A stretch of 64,000 bases of DNA from Bremia lactucae (GCF_004359215.1 NW_027152016.1:640204-704203); one strand, 5' to 3'. Positions 40,701-53,470 are shown, counted from the first letter of the stretch. Translations and numbers: made by a program. Notes: a model not told the origin generated them from the letters alone.

Positions 40701-41668
40701 AGTGTATTAAGGGAGTATGTCTCCTTATAGGCATGACCTGCACCCTTACAACAGCATGGATATAAATTTCTCACGAGAGGCAGGGTTACTCTGCTTCTCT
40801 AGACAAACGGTGCAGCTTGTAGCGTGAACCTATCACGGGCCATATTTCGAAGCGGTCACGAAAGCATCCAGTTTGTCAAGCCAGGCCTCGCGGCCTATGC
40901 TTTGCACATTCTGGAAAAAGGCCGTCCAAGCTTGGAACAAAGGTTTGGTATCCTTTGTCCGCTTACAAGTGTACCATCGATGCCAAAAAATGCATCGATG
41001 AAGAATTCTGTTTCATCCTCACAAAGCTTGTGAAGCCTGGATGAGTCAAATAACGGAATTTGGTGGCGATCGTTGGTCATACTAGACCAACGAGTTAAGT
41101 TGCTCTGAAAGGGCAACCAAAGCTTTTTTACGGGACCGAACTGCCAAGCGTTGCGGTTTCTCTTCCGTTGATTCATGTTAGCGATAACGCTATCATTACT
41201 CTTGGAGTGATCCTTTAAATCATTTTAAATCACTCCGTCCCTGGTGATGCATTTTAGCACCACCAGTAGCATGCTTATTAAAGTAACCTTGACGATCAAT
41301 TCGCTCCTGGTAATGATTTTGACATCACCAGAATTATTATCGTTTATAGATCATCACAAGATGACTCCGCACCAAAAAGGCCGGACGAGGAGTTAAACAA
41401 CTTCGACAACACATATTTAAACTGTGACGTTAGAATCTGTAGCTTTAACAGACGTGACCCCCGGGTAAACCGGAGGCCTTCACATTAACCACTGAGTCGA
41501 GCGATGACGCCGACTCATGCCAGTCACCTACAATGGGAGTAGCAGGTGATGCACTCTCCACAGTGGACGCATTCCGACTACTGAAACATTTCAACACTAG
41601 CATGTACTGAGCCGTGCTGCTGCTAGCTTCGCGGCTTCACAGGCTACGCGCATGAGTTTCGAAACCAT
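40700..41668 (-). pseudogene. Antisense ORF of the gypsy element (E3 copy)
   Basis: Minus strand, starting at ATG 41668: MRVACEAAKLAAARLS (E2 VRVAREAAKLAAVRIS), then in a shifted frame ATPIVGDWHESASSLDSVVN (E2 ATPIVDDWSKSPSLPESVAT). At 40895-41176: SSMTNDRHQIPLFDSSRLHK and EFFIDAFFGIDGTLVSGQRI. Distal part: GLTNWML and a decayed C-terminal portion. The order of motifs equals E2. It contains several stops and is dead. Confidence 0.65.
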
Positions 41669-41777
41669 GCGCAAGAAAAAGTTGGAATGAAAATAAAACC
41701 AAGAAGTGCAAATTTACAAAGAGATCTCTGTCACTTTAGATCAGTCACTATAGTGACTGTTGTTTAAACGGGGCTGG

Positions 41778-42218
41778 TGTAACGGGGTATAAATAAGTAC
41801 AAAAATTTTATCTTTTAATAATTTGACTGCATATTTCAGTATTATCAAATTTGGTAATATTGACGCAATAAGACATTAATACTATTGATTGGTTGATTTA
41901 CGTTTTAATCAACCCCGCCAATCTTTGCGAGACACGATTACATGTCACGCAATGAGGCGCATTGCATAGTTACTTATTAATATATTTAACGAGTAGATAG
42001 ATAGAAGATCATTATGAAAAAACTTAATATATATATACAGTTATACTAAATTATTATAAAGCCTTAATATTTACCCTTAGTAGCTAAGATTACTTAATTG
42101 CTTAGAAACCTCCTCTACTTGTCGTGTACGTGAAGTAGGTGAGACACACCACCTTCACTGTAATAAATGTATGTTAGCTAGTACTGTTATCAGTACCAGC
42201 AAAAGGTGCTTCGTCACA
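41778..42218 (-). repeat. 3' LTR of E3 (subfamily B)
   Basis: Begins TGTAACGGGGTATAA and ends GGTGCTTCGTCACA on the plus strand, about 441 bp. In reverse it matches the LTR at 8172-8668 (AAAGATTGGCGGGGTTGAT, ATCAATATTACCAAATTT, GATCTTCTATCTA). It follows the antisense ORF, as in E1. Confidence 0.75.
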
Positions 42219-42952
42219 AGGAAGAATAGCATACAAAGAGCTCGGTCGGAGATAGGGAATTCAGGTTGCTGAAATGCATGCAAAAGAGTATCGATGTACT
42301 CTGAGATTCCTTTACACACGTCGTCGTTTAAGCGAATGCCCGAAAGTCTTGTATCAGCATTTAGAGCGCAATTATTTCTTGTTTAAGTCTGTAGATATTA
42401 GAAGACCGACGTTAAATTCATATACCCTGGTGGACTTTTCAAAATGTTAAGAGAAACGCTGAAGACATCATCCCAGTAGGCATATATATCTATATATATA
42501 TACACTTATACTCAATTATTATAAAGCCTTAATATTTACCCTTAGTAGCTAAGAGTATTTAATTTCTTAGAAACCTCCTCTACTTGTCGTGTACGTGAAG
42601 TAGGTGAGACACACCACCTTCACTGTAATAAGTGTATGTTAGCTAGTACTGTTATCAGTACTAGCAAAAGGTGCTTCGTCACAAGGAAGAATAGCATGCA
42701 AAGAGCTCGGTCGGAGATAGGGAATTCAGGTTGCTGAAATGCATGCAAAAGAGTATCGATGTACTCTGAGATCTCTTTACACGCGTCGTCGTTTAAGCGA
42801 ATGCCCGAAAGTCTTGTATCAGCATTGAGAGCGCAATTATTTCTTGTTTAAGTCTGTAGATATTAGAAGACCGACGTTAAATTCATATACACTGGTGGAC
42901 TCTTTAAAATGAGTTAAGAGAAACGCTGAAGACATCATCCCAGTAGGCATCT
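42030..42952. repeat. Tandem duplication (~0.47 kb x 2)
   Basis: 42030-42483 and 42500-42950 are nearly identical direct copies; offset between matching positions is 475 bp at the left and 467 bp at the right. Each unit holds the last ~190 bp of the LTR plus ~260 bp of flanking non-LTR DNA (CAAAGAGCTCGGTCGGAGAT, AGCGAATGCCCGAAAGTCTT). A TA-rich microsatellite (42481-42503) lies at the junction. High identity means a recent event. Confidence 0.85.
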
Positions 42953-44330
42953 CTATCGGCCTGGCTTAAACTTGCGAGAGCAGGCATTTTAGGAGCTAGC
43001 CAGGAATCGAGCTGATGCAAGTTTATGGGCTCCTCGTTGAGATGTGGGAAATGCCTTTAAATGACTTTGTGAGAGATTCTACCATAGGCAGAGTTTCTGT
43101 CCTCTCTTCTGCGGCTGTAATGTCAGTTTTCAGCGTGCTCGTCGCAGATTTATCTCAGACGCGTGTATGGTTACCAAGGTCTCGCTGGCCGCAAAGTGAT
43201 GAGAGAGAGAGCGATCTTCACAGGAGTCGTCCGTTGTAGGCAAAAGTTTCTATAGCAGCCACCCTCTACTTATGCTCATACCTTCAAAGACAGTGAGGAA
43301 ACGGTTTGAGCGTCTTCTCTCACGTTCAGTGAGGTTAGTTGGTGGGTGCCTAAGCGACCTCACTCAACGAACTAAGCCGTCCGACCCTTATGGTCAGGCG
43401 GTATGCCAAACATGAAGTCCAGACTGACCGAATTCCAACAATGAACTGGAATCGGCAGCGGCTTCAATGGCGAACTAATAGACGGTGCAGGCTAATGCTG
43501 ACACTGCTCGTAGGAGTGAGTACAGTAGGTCACCCATCGATATGGGTGTGGCCACCAAAGTTCCTCAGACATTCATAAGAATGTCTATGTCTGTGCTTTA
43601 ATTAGGATAGCGCACATTGTGTGTACACAGGCTAAATGGAAAAGCCGATGTTTATCTTATCTTGCAGATAAACCACGATAGACTCGGCAACTGTTCAAAA
43701 ATCGAATATTTCGAAGCGGAGACGATTGTATAGCCTGTAGGAGCATTTATGGCAACGTAAATAGTAAAATCAGCGTGCCATAATAGCCGCCTTATGCCTT
43801 ACAAATCCAGCGTTTAATGCTACAAATATTTTCCAATTCGTGGAATGTGATAACTTTTTCGTATGGCTTCAAGTTGTTGGCAGTCGACATATTGTTCCGG
43901 GTTTCATGAGCTCTAACAATATAATTAGCGGGATAAATTTTGGACTCGGAGTTTTTGAGCACAGCACGTGACCAAATTTTACCGCTCGTCGAAACAGATT
44001 CAAGAAATGAGAATAATACAAATTCTTGTTAAATGTATTTTCTTTTTTTATTATTTTTATGTCATTATGTCGGCTGTCTATATGTATGTTGAACGAAGGA
44101 CTAAGTGCGCCGATGGCGCAGATGCATTGCTGATTACGCTGACACAAAATAATTAGCATAAACGCTCGTGTCACTTGCCCTTATTTTGGCATGATCAAGT
44201 AAGTAACTTCGGGCTGTCGATCAGAAAGGATATTGCATTCAGGATTAATTTTTAAGCGGTAGCTCGTACATAGTATCATTACCTTTAAGACAAACACGTT
44301 CAATATTATATTATAGATAATTTGGTCAAT
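42953..44330. other. Unassigned region
   Basis: About 1.4 kb with short ORFs only (43015-43239 plus; 43869-44174 minus). None matches a family I know, and no repeat partner was seen in the window. At 44395-44440 an AACACCGCCAATCGCTCCTAG segment looks like a piece of a subfamily B LTR before the full one starts. Confidence 0.4.
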
Positions 44331-44458
44331 ATAAACATACATGGTAACAATAATTGTTGTAATAATGTTACAATTCTATTCATTAGTTGATGTATTAAGC
44401 CACTGTATCAACACCGCCAATCGCTCCTAGAAGTACCAATAAACGGTGGGCACTGACT

Positions 44459-44916
44459 ATAACGGGATATTCCGTAAGAGGGATAATAATGGAGAGCAAA
44501 ATTATCATCTTTAAATATTTTTTCTTAAATTTCCAAAGTCACCACACACGGTAATATGGTAGCGGTAATGCTAAAGTTCTGTTCATTGAATAATATAAGT
44601 CTTGTAATCAACCCGCCAATCGCTGCTAGACGTGCGGATGGGTTGTGAGCAATGCGTCTAACACATACTTAGATTAATATATAAGTCAGTTAGGAAGATT
44701 GCAATATGCTGGAACTCAATTATGTTAGTACATTTTTTTGCTCCCCTATACTAAGCCTTCTCAATATTTACATTTAGATGCTAAGAATTCTTAGCAACTT
44801 TGAAAACATCCTCGGCATGTCGTGTACGGGAAGTATTCGGAGGCACCTCGCTTTCACTGTTATCAGTATAGTTCGGACAGAACTGAAGCAGTGTTAGCGA
44901 AAGGTGCTCATCTATA
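44459..44916 (-). repeat. 5' LTR of E4 (subfamily B)
   Basis: On the plus strand it runs from TATAACGGGATATTCC to GGTGCTCATCTATA. In reverse it aligns with the other subfamily B LTRs: CGAGGTGCCTCC, CTTCCCGTACACGACA, GCGATTGGCGGG. Boundaries are approximate because both ends are mutated. A PBS-like GATAGCACTTCG follows at about 44920, then Gag. Confidence 0.6.
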
Positions 44917-44989
44917 CCCGATAGCACTTCGCGGTCCGTTCAACGACGACGTACGTACCGTCTAATATGGGTATGTATGATGAAAAAAT

Positions 44990-45760
44990 GAGAGCTTTCA
45001 GTTTCCGTATTAAGACTACAACGCTTTCCGTGAATGGTTCAGTCACTTGAATGACCTCGATTAGAAAGAGGTCGAACGAATGAGCTCGGACATAGGCAGG
45101 CTAGCCGTAAGCGCCATGTATTTCGCTCTGCAAAGAGACGATCAACATGCGGCTAAAGCCGAGTTTATACATCATGAGCTCGACGCGCCCAGGGAGAAGA
45201 TAAGCATGCTTCACCAGCAAGGTTCTCAACAAGAAGGTGTTGAGAGAACAAATGGCTCAACGTTCGGATCTATGTTGAGTAAGCAGCACTTATATGCTGC
45301 TGGTGGACCGTGTCGATCCGAAAGCTGCAAGATTAAAACCCTTAAAGCTCAAGGTAGTCGAAGTTGAGTTTTTGTTAAGTTGACTTGTCGAATCAGACGA
45401 TACCATCTAGCTCGCCCTATCGATGATAATGCGACGATAGTGAAGTTTAACGTGCATGTCCAATTTGGTCGGACGTGCCAAATCTTAGACCTTAAGTCTC
45501 ATGCTTCACGACTTATTGGTTTTTGGGTCGTACGAGGTCTTTAAGACCCGGATCAGACAAACGCTTAAGCTGCCGCGTGCCGAATTCAGGGTTCGAGCAG
45601 AGCTCCTGGATTTAAAGTAGGGCAAACGTGTAGTGTAGTGCCCTACGACCATTGCCAACAAACGCTAAGCGAATCGATCGAACACCCTGAGGATAGCGGA
45701 GTACGAGGGTCCGACGATGTTGCGAAATTACAACGGCGAGGCTGATCGTCAGAAAAACGG
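44990..45760 (+). pseudogene. Gypsy Gag (E4)
   Basis: Plus strand. The frame at 45080-45367 has AKAEFIHHELDAPREKISML and HQQGSQQEGVE, matching E2 Gag (AKFIQHELDEMKEKVALLNQ, QGSQQAELL). The capsid part follows in broken frames at 45400-45620 (VQFGRTCQIL, LIGFWVVRGL). Same strand as the E4 pol. Confidence 0.7.
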
Positions 45761-45839
45761 TCGGGGTCATTAGATACGAAGCGCCTTACTAATTAGGAAT
45801 GTCAAGCTATTTGCATGTCTCTTGACAAAATTTGCTCCC

Positions 45840-46300
45840 AACACACAGTCACTGTGTTTTACTGTCCCTGGTGATGAGGTATTCATCATATCAAAGTAAC
45901 AAATGATTTTTCAATTCGTTCCTAGTTGATTATGGGGTGTTGATCACTGGAAAGTTGCAGGCTCAAGTTGTTTAGCACAACATAGCTTCAACGAAGGTGA
46001 CAGTGCGCCTTGCAACAGGCACACCTGTAACAGATAAAAAGCGTTGTTGTCATCCGATAAACGTCAAAGGGTACACGACACGATGATGACATATTTGTTG
46101 CTGTGCTTGACTTTACACGTAGTAGCCATGCATTAAATGGCAACGTCGATCCGTTATGACCTCTATATCATGTTCATCATATGTCTCTCTGATAAACGGC
46201 TGCAAAAGACCTCAGTGCGACGATCCATCACACTGTGGAGTCAGATCTCGACAACTGTGCACAAGCACAGGCAGCGTCGAAGTTCGACCACTCGAATAGG
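45840..46300 (+). pseudogene. Gypsy protease region (E4)
   Basis: Plus strand: TKVTVRLATGTPVTDKKRVV (45995-46055) and HDDDIFVAVLDF (46082-46120), equal to the E2 protease segment TKVTVHLATG... and YDDDFIVLDLD. The C-terminal ILGLPW block is not readable. Confidence 0.6.
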
Positions 46301-46639
46301 TCGTGTGGATTAAAACAAGGTTGCTTACTTAGTGAGCATCCAAGAGAATTATAAACGCATGTCTATGAGAGACAGTGCGAAATTCCTAGATCGACTTGAG
46401 AGTCGATCGTAGAGGATCTCGCTGTGATTGCCAACCACAGCTCGAGGCAAACAGCTCATCGAGGGACGATCGTCCTTGATGAAAAGACTCCGAATGAACG
46501 TTTTACATCTCAATCCTGGGAGTCGTCGATTCCTTTGTATAAGATTTAGGCCGAATTGTAGAATGTGTTATTAATTCGGCTCCACGAAAGTCGCCTAAGG
46601 CTAACGGCACTTGACACGAGATCGACCTGATGCCAGGTT

Positions 46640-47400
46640 CTAATACCGCTTCGTGTGGCAGTGGCCACTGCCTCAGGAACATGTGTTAGCGATCGACAAA
46701 TTGTTTGCCGATCGCTTAGCAGCTGGCGGTCAACCCCGCCCCCCAACATAGCTCTCCGCCCTTCTGTGTGCTTAAAGCAACATGAGGTTGGCGAGTTGTG
46801 CACGCATTAAAAAAAAAACAAACAAATTAAATGCTGCAGCGGTACCCGCTTAATCGCCGATACCACGAAAAGACGTAATCATTGACGGTATGTCAAAAAC
46901 TACTATCTTTTTGTCAATGGATCGGATGGATGGATGTTATCGATATCATCCTTATGCGTGAACAGGACATTCCGCTCACAGTAGCAAGCACCCCAAGCGA
47001 TATGATTTGGGTTTGGCTTGTCATATCATAGGTGCGTAGTAATTCCCCTGCAACACACAACATATATGTTGCCAATCTGTTGAGATCCGTGCGTGATTTT
47101 GCACCGACTTATTTTGATAACGTTTTCGTTCATGGTCGAGCCATGAGCGGGAAGTTGGACATTAAATACATCGTACTCCCGTCCGAAGAATACTTTCACT
47201 TATGCGGAAATATAAGTCGTATGTTATTTCTAAGAGTGTAAATTCGCTGCAAGCGGAATAGCATTTTTTGTGCATCTTGGGGAAAGACGGTGCATACCCT
47301 GATCCTGAAAAGATCAAGGCGATCACCGACTGGTCAATGTAGAGGGACTTCATAGTTTTAAGCTTAGCGGCGAACTTGCCCAAGTACCCGCGCGACTATA
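46640..47400 (+). pseudogene. Gypsy reverse transcriptase (E4)
   Basis: Plus strand. Linker piece with LAIDKLFADRLAAGGQPR region (46690-46735), the MDVIDIILMREQDIPLTVA region (46932-46985), then FAPTYFDNVFVHGRAMSG (47098-47150), where the catalytic FDD has become FDN. The thumb is at 47290-47390 (DPEKIKAITDWS). Decayed throughout. Confidence 0.75.
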
Positions 47401-47499
47401 CCGAAAGACACCTAAGAAAATGTAACGTGGGTAGGCGTGGATGGTGTAAGCCATCCCGAAAACGGTTTATGTTTTGTTGATGCATGATCCGAGTTGTTG

Positions 47500-48160
47500 A
47501 TAGCAAATTTTGCAATTGGCAAGAACTCACTCGAACTCGTCAACGAGTGTACGTATCATCGAGGTGTCTTCTTAAGACCACGATCGGCACGTTATGTACG
47601 CCCACATGATCAGGATGGTCAGACATTGATATATTTAATGTGTTCCATGTATAAATAACAAGGATTGCCAAAATTCCCCGTGAATCAGGGGTCTCGATCC
47701 GGGACCAGTGCACGGGATAATCCATGGAGTCGAAATATCGTGTCGATAAACACACGAGCACGGCCTTCGGTTGTGATCGACTCTGGGACTGCAACAAGAT
47801 GTACTATTTGCTGAAACGATCTACAAAGACAAGAATACCTTTGCTTTGTGAGCTTCTTTCGAAAACTCGAAGACGAAGTCCATAGATTATGGACTACCAA
47901 CACTCTGCCAAAACAGGCAGAGGCCGGAAAAGGAACGCGGGATGGAGGACTGGGCTTCACCCAACGACAAACCTTGCAAGCACGTATGCACTTGCGCACG
48001 TGTTCATACTGGCGAGGCCGTTGATGTCGCGACTAACATTGATAAATAAGTCTTGTCGCGTCCACGAAGCTCACGTTACACTTATACATGATGCGCAATT
48101 GCAAGTCAATGTGACTGGGATGACGATACGAGGTGTGTCATCAGAAATGGTTCTATAATA
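47500..48160 (-). pseudogene. Inverted integrase segment within E4
   Basis: Integrase N-terminal part and core on the minus strand: CIRACKVCRWVKPSPPSRVP (47940-47995), IVHLVAVPESITTEGRARVF (47755-47815), IDTIFRLHGLSRALVPDRDP, and SDHPDHVGVHN near 47610. The E4 Gag, protease and RT are plus strand, so this block is inverted relative to them, as in E2. Confidence 0.75.
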
Positions 48161-48179
48161 CAGTAAACATTGCATGTAT

Positions 48180-51100
48180 GTGCGGTGATGCTGAGGAGTC
48201 TGCCTGCAAGCTACGAGAGCTTAGTGCAGGCGTTTCGCATGTAGGTTTCAAGTTTGTATTTCAGCGATCTTGTGATCAAGCTGATTGCTGAGGAAGTACG
48301 ACACAAGGACACGGCACGAGTGGAAGAAGCAAAGGCTTTTTACACAAGCAAGTAAAACAGGAAGCAGCACCCAATGAAGCAGCAAGAACGGCGTGCTAGA
48401 AGACCGTCAGATACGTGTTTCAACTGTGGCAAGGTCGGCCACTATGCTAGAGATTTCAAGTCTTGGACCAAGTAAAACACGAGAAGCGGGACACTACCAC
48501 TCCAACATCGCATTAAATGTTAGCGAAGGGTCCGTCAGCGGTTGCTGGTTATGGACAGTGGCGCATCTGCACATATGTTCTAGGACCGAGACAATTTCGT
48601 GGAGTACGAGGAAGTGTGTCAGGCATGCAGTATATCAAGCGCGAAGAGTGATGTAAAGCTCAAGGTCATCGGCCATGAAACGGTGAAGCTACGGGTTTGG
48701 ACCGGGCATGCGTGGATCGATGCATCATTCTCCATGTAGAAGATCTGTCAAAGAATTTGTTCTCGCTAACGGCTACATCAGCGCGAGGAATGACAGTAAA
48801 GAACACGTAACGAGTGTGTCGTGAAGCAGTGCCACTGGAAGGAAGCTGGGCTTCCTAATGTATCTCAACGTTAAGGTTGGTGCAGAGTGCCACGTAGCCG
48901 AGTGCGAGAGCGAGCTTTGGGACCGAAGACTGGGTCACGCATCGTACGGGACAATAGATGATATGATCAAGGACGGAAGGATCAAGGCTGCGTAAATAAA
49001 GACCAACGCTGTGTGTGACGTATGCGCGACGTCCAAGCAAGTGCGCAAGTCATTCAATGCAAGCGAGGAAACAAGAGACTCAGGGAGAGCGCGCGTTTTG
49101 ACGGTATCGTGTGCTCCAACGTGCTTGGACCAACCACTCCAGCTTAAAAAATCCAATTCAAAGTACATTGTGAGTTTTATCATGATATAAAGCTGGTACG
49201 TGACGGTTTACCCGTTGCGAAAGACGAGTGAAGTCTTGAGCGCGTTCACAAGGTTTTACCGGGAGATAAAGATAGCGTCTGGGACTGAGATCAATGTCAT
49301 TCAAAGTGACAACGGTGGCAAGTACCGAAACCAGCAAATGGAAGATTTCTGCAAGGAAAAGTTTATCGAGCACGAGTTTACAGTTCCATTCAATCCTAAA
49401 CAGAACGGCATGGCAGAGCGCATGAATCGAACTCTGGTGATGAAGCGCTGCATGCTTAAGGACAGCGGCCTCGACAAGTCTTACTGGTGCAAAGCGTTAA
49501 TGACAGCGGCAGACATTCGAAATGTAATTCCGAACTCGTGAAACAAGAGGTCGTGTTCGTACGAGATGTCAAGCGAAAGCCGCGCATCGATCATATGCGC
49601 GTGTTTGGTTTGCAATGCTACGCGCACATAACGAAGGAGAAGCGAAAGAAGCTGGACGATTCAGGCGTGAAGTATTACTTTTTTGCCTACGCGAAGGATC
49701 ACAAGGCGTACCAACTAGTTAACGTGGATGATGGTTCTATCATAATTTCAAGAAGCGTGACATGTGCTGAGCTTTCCATCTCGAACGGAATGAAAAGGAA
49801 GCCGAACGGATTATCGACCTCATCGAATATGAAGAGAATTTGGAGACGTCGGCAATTGACGACAACGGTGTGGAAGTTCCACCAAATGATGAAAAGGTTC
49901 GGACTCTGCCACTTAGAGCTTTTCGTGATACGATTCGTGGTAGCCAAAACGAGTCTAGTTTTCAAGGTCAGGCTCCTACTCGAGCATCAAATACGCCAGG
50001 AAGAGACGGCGAAGAAGAGTGGATGGTCCAACTAATTCGAAAGAAGCGCGGTGTGGTGCGCTACGAACAAGAATCCCCAACGTACGCCGCGGCAACTTCA
50101 GTTGGACGACTTTAAAGAAGAAAACGACCCGTTTTATTGCTTTGTTGCAGATGATGGTGGGGAATAAGCTTCAACCTACGATGAAGTTATGATAAGTAAG
50201 AACAAGAAACAATGGCTGGAAAGCGATGAAAAGATCATCGAACACAAAACGTGGACGCTAGTAACGCACCACCGGACATGAAGGCTGTTGGCCCCAAGTG
50301 GGTATTTCGGATCAAGCGCGATCCAAGTGGAAATATTTTCAAGTTCAAGGCAGGGTTAGTTGCGCAAGGATTTACGCAGCGACCTGAAATCGACTTCGTC
50401 GAGACTTTTGCGCCAGTGGAACGCAAAGATTCAATCAATACGGTGTTGGGAATTGCAGTAGCTGACGACTTGGAGGCAGAAAATGTCGACGTTGATACCG
50501 CATTCTTGTATAGAGAAGAGAAGAAGAGTTTGCTACAGAAAGCGCTGTATGATGGAGCCAAGCAACCGGCGCGGCAGTAGAACATCACACTAAATCAGCA
50601 TCTGGTACACTAAGAATTTAAAAGTACTTCGGTAGATCCGTGTGTATATTCGAGTGTCAAGCGGGGAATACAGCATCATCGTTACTTACGTGGACGACCT
50701 AATGCTGTTTGGTAAAACTAAGGAGCACATCACGGACACTAATAGTGTGCTTAAGCAAGAGCTTAGCATCAAGGAGCTTGGGGATCTCTAGTACTGCTTG
50801 GGAACTGAGATTCGCCGCAAGCGCGACGAACACTTGATCAAGATGAACCAGAAGACATACATCAGGCGACTCTCAAAAAAGCTCGGAATCGAGAATTGCA
50901 AGGACGTGCACACACCAGCGGAACAACTTGAAATTAGTGAAGATTCCTGAAGAGGAAGCGTTTGTACCGAAGTTTCCGTATCGCGAACTGGTGGGTGCAT
51001 TAATGTACATAGCGACTTGTACATGACCAGACATCGCGCATGTGGTTGGCGAAAATGCCAAGTTTTGCGAGGGCAACGGGAAGTCACACTGGGCGGCGGT

Positions 51101-51735
51101 CAAGCGGATTCTCAAGTACTTGAAGACAGCCAAAGATATCAGCATTGTGTTTGGCGGCGTTAACAAGGGAGAGCTTATTGAATTCGCGGATGCAAATTGG
51201 GCAGGCGACTTAGACACCCGGCGATCAACGACAAGATGTGTCTTCTTCCTGAACCGCGGAACGATCTCATGGAACTCCAAGCGCCAACCGACCGTTGCGA
51301 CATCAAGCACGGAAGCAGAGTATATGTGTCTGTATAGCGCAACAAAAGGCAGTCTGGCTTCAAAATTTGATAAAGGACTTGGAGTACAAAACGGATACGG
51401 CGGCGACGATTTTTCAAGACAATCAAATATGTATTGCGCTGGCCAAGAATCCTATCTACCATTCGCGCATGAAGCACAGAGAGATCAAATTTCATTTTTT
51501 GCTTGAGAAGGTGGCAAGTGAGGTGTTTGCGCTGGAGTACAAGCCGACGGAAGAAATGATCGCGGACGGGTTGACCAAGGCTCTTTCAAGAGACAAGCAC
51601 ACCAAGTTCATCATGGGACTCGGCATGGCAGCAGAAAGGCATCACTCGAGTGCACATCAAGGAAGAGTGTTTAAGATTGATTTGTTCATCGAAAGTGTTG
51701 CGCTTTATGCATATGCGTGTATAGGGGATATATAG
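48180..51735 (+). pseudogene. Ty1/copia retrotransposon, gag-pol (copia-4)
   Basis: Plus-strand copia inserted in E4. In order: gag end (EEVRHKDTARVEEAKAFYTS); a zinc knuckle CFNCGKVGHYARDF at 48417-48458 with the last Cys replaced by Phe; protease MDSGASAHMF (48552-48582); GAG-pre-integrase ELWDRRLGHASYGTIDDM (48910-48965); integrase core VIQSDNGGKYRNQQMEDFCK and KQNGMAERMNRTL (49290-49440); RT PKWVFRIKRDPSGNIFKFKA (50295-50350) and intact TYVDDLMLFGK (50684-50715); RNase H ADANWAGDLDTRRSTT, SSTEAEYMCLY and HFLLEKVASEVFALEYKPTE (51510-51550). Several stops. No LTRs were identified at either end. Confidence 0.88.
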
Positions 51736-51779
51736 CAAGGGAACGTATGACAAAAATAACACGGAAAGTTAGTATGTGG

Positions 51780-51870
51780 AAAAAATGATGCGCTGTGGCT
51801 TAGTCGGGTAAGGCATGTCAGAGCCATCCCACAGGGCACCAGTCCAATATCCGGTAACGACAAAAAGTAA
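51780..51870 (+). repeat. tRNA-like sequence, possible SINE head
   Basis: GCTGTGGCTTAGTCGGGTAAGGC at 51792 contains a perfect A-box-type word (TGGCTTAGTCGG). About 40 bases on, AGTCCAATATCC is a poor B-box. The two arms do not fold into a convincing tRNA by eye. It follows directly after copia-4. Low confidence. Confidence 0.3.
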
Positions 51871-52129
51871 AACCTTCCGTAACTGTTGTTGGGGTTCACC
51901 TGCACTGTACTTCCAAAAAGTGACGTCCCACTATATGGTGTCAAAAAGGGGGCGCACCGAACGATAGGAAAGAGATAACGGTAGGATAGAATCAACGGTA
52001 GGATAGAGATAAACTAAAATTACAACTCACTTTCCGGTTTGCAATCTCGACCGTAAGCCCATCTTCTGGCTTCATACATAACGTAATTCAACTCATGTAC
52101 AAAAATGTAAGAGCATTCGTTCTTCTGTT

Positions 52130-52455
52130 CAAAGGTAATGATCTTGTCCTAGCATCTAAGGTATATCTCAAGTATATCGGCTCGTTTCAAGTGTTTCGCC
52201 TCCAAGGCGGTGCTAATCGATCGAGCTGCCACGTAGAATGCTTGCGCATTCTACGTCTTACGTCAGACGTCTCCGCCCGTACTACCACCATAAGGCTTCT
52301 TCCGAGAGTCTCGTCCTTGATTTACAAAAATCATCGGAAAAAGAGCGCCTCATGCGCTCGTAAAGGGATTGCAAATTATCAATCCCTTCGTGCGTCTCAA
52401 AAAAGAGGCGCACCCTGCAATCCTTAGGGAGAACGCCTTATTCGAGGCATAGACT
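52130..52455 (+). pseudogene. Gypsy pol C-terminus without chromodomain (E4)
   Basis: Plus strand: LKYIGSFQVFRLQGGANRSS, then a frame change to RRMRTHPTF...GRLRPYYHH-type sequence (52235-52290). It jumps near 52310 directly into the post-chromodomain tail (KGLQIINPFVRLKKEAHPAI, 52360-52430), so the chromodomain itself is deleted in this copy. Confidence 0.6.
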
Positions 52456-53470
52456 GCGTCCTTCACGCAGCAGGATAATAGATTTCACAACGACAAGCAA
52501 TGCAAACCTGTTTTTCAAGACAAAAGTTGCAACGTATAGCGTGCATCGATTATAGATCTAATTCCAACCGGTCACGAATCGAATCTAGTTTCGCAAGCCA
52601 AGCTTTAAGGCCAATGGGCTTCCATTCTGTATGAATGTTTCCCACGTCTGAAAGAAGGCTTTACATCCTTGGCACGCTTGCCAAGGTACCATCGATGCCG
52701 GAAAAAGGCATCGATGACGACTTCGTTTTTGTCCTCACCAGGATTGTGAGCCTAGCTGAGTCGTAAAGCGGAATTTCGTTGATCATGCCAGACCGACGAA
52801 TTACGCTGCCTTTAGCGGGCGGGCAACCAAGGTTTCTTTTGGGAGGCGGCGCGCAATGTATTTCGACCCCTCTCCCTTTGACTAATATTAGCGTTTGAGC
52901 AAACGTTCCTTTCAAAGTGACTTTTACGATCTCTTTGATCCTGGTGTTGCTGACATCACCAGCATCGTCACCTCATCACAAAATGACTATGCTACAAGAA
53001 TTAAAAATGAATAAAAAATTCGCAAACGAGTCTTTAGTTGCTACACAATAAATTAACGGTTTGGCGGCATAATCCCTGGTGAAACGGAAGACTTTGCAGA
53101 TAATTTGGAGTCATTTGTTCCACCCGACTTAAAAATATGCCTTCAATTGGAGTAAAGGCCTAAAAGATTACCACTTATGCTACACGTGTTACATAAAGTA
53201 GCAATATAAAGATATAGTTAAGGTTCCCGTGGTCTGCCCGTCTAACTATAGAAAATCCGTATCCTCACGGATAATTTAACAGGCTGATGACTCCTAAAAA
53301 CTCGTATCGACGGAGTCGGCACCTTGATGTCGACTCATCACATTCTAGAGCTGAAGACGGTTCCAGGGGTTCGGCTGTTCAACGCCTGATGTTTTTGTAT
53401 CATCAGCAGCTACACTTAGTCGTGTAGCTGCTAGATTTGTCACGTTAGAGATTCATATTACGAAGTGCTT
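52456..53470 (-). pseudogene. Antisense ORF of the gypsy element (E4 copy)
   Basis: Minus strand. Near the start (about 53445) VTNLAATRLSVAADD corresponds to E2 EAAKLAAVRISAAVGN. At 52661-52915 SGMINEIPLYDSARL and SSSMPFSGIDGTLASVPRM match E3 (SMTNDRHQIPLFDSSRL, FFGIDGTLVSGQR). The distal part has CCVKDAVYAS (E2 CFKGVSHAP). Broken by stops and shifts. Confidence 0.55.

Noticed and set aside
41990..42060. TA-rich tracts as a replication origin or centromere signal
   Set aside because: Short microsatellites inside LTR sequence; nothing else supports such a role.
43015..43239. Possible secreted effector ORF
   Set aside because: No signal peptide, no RXLR/LFLAK-type motif, and no support for the frame.
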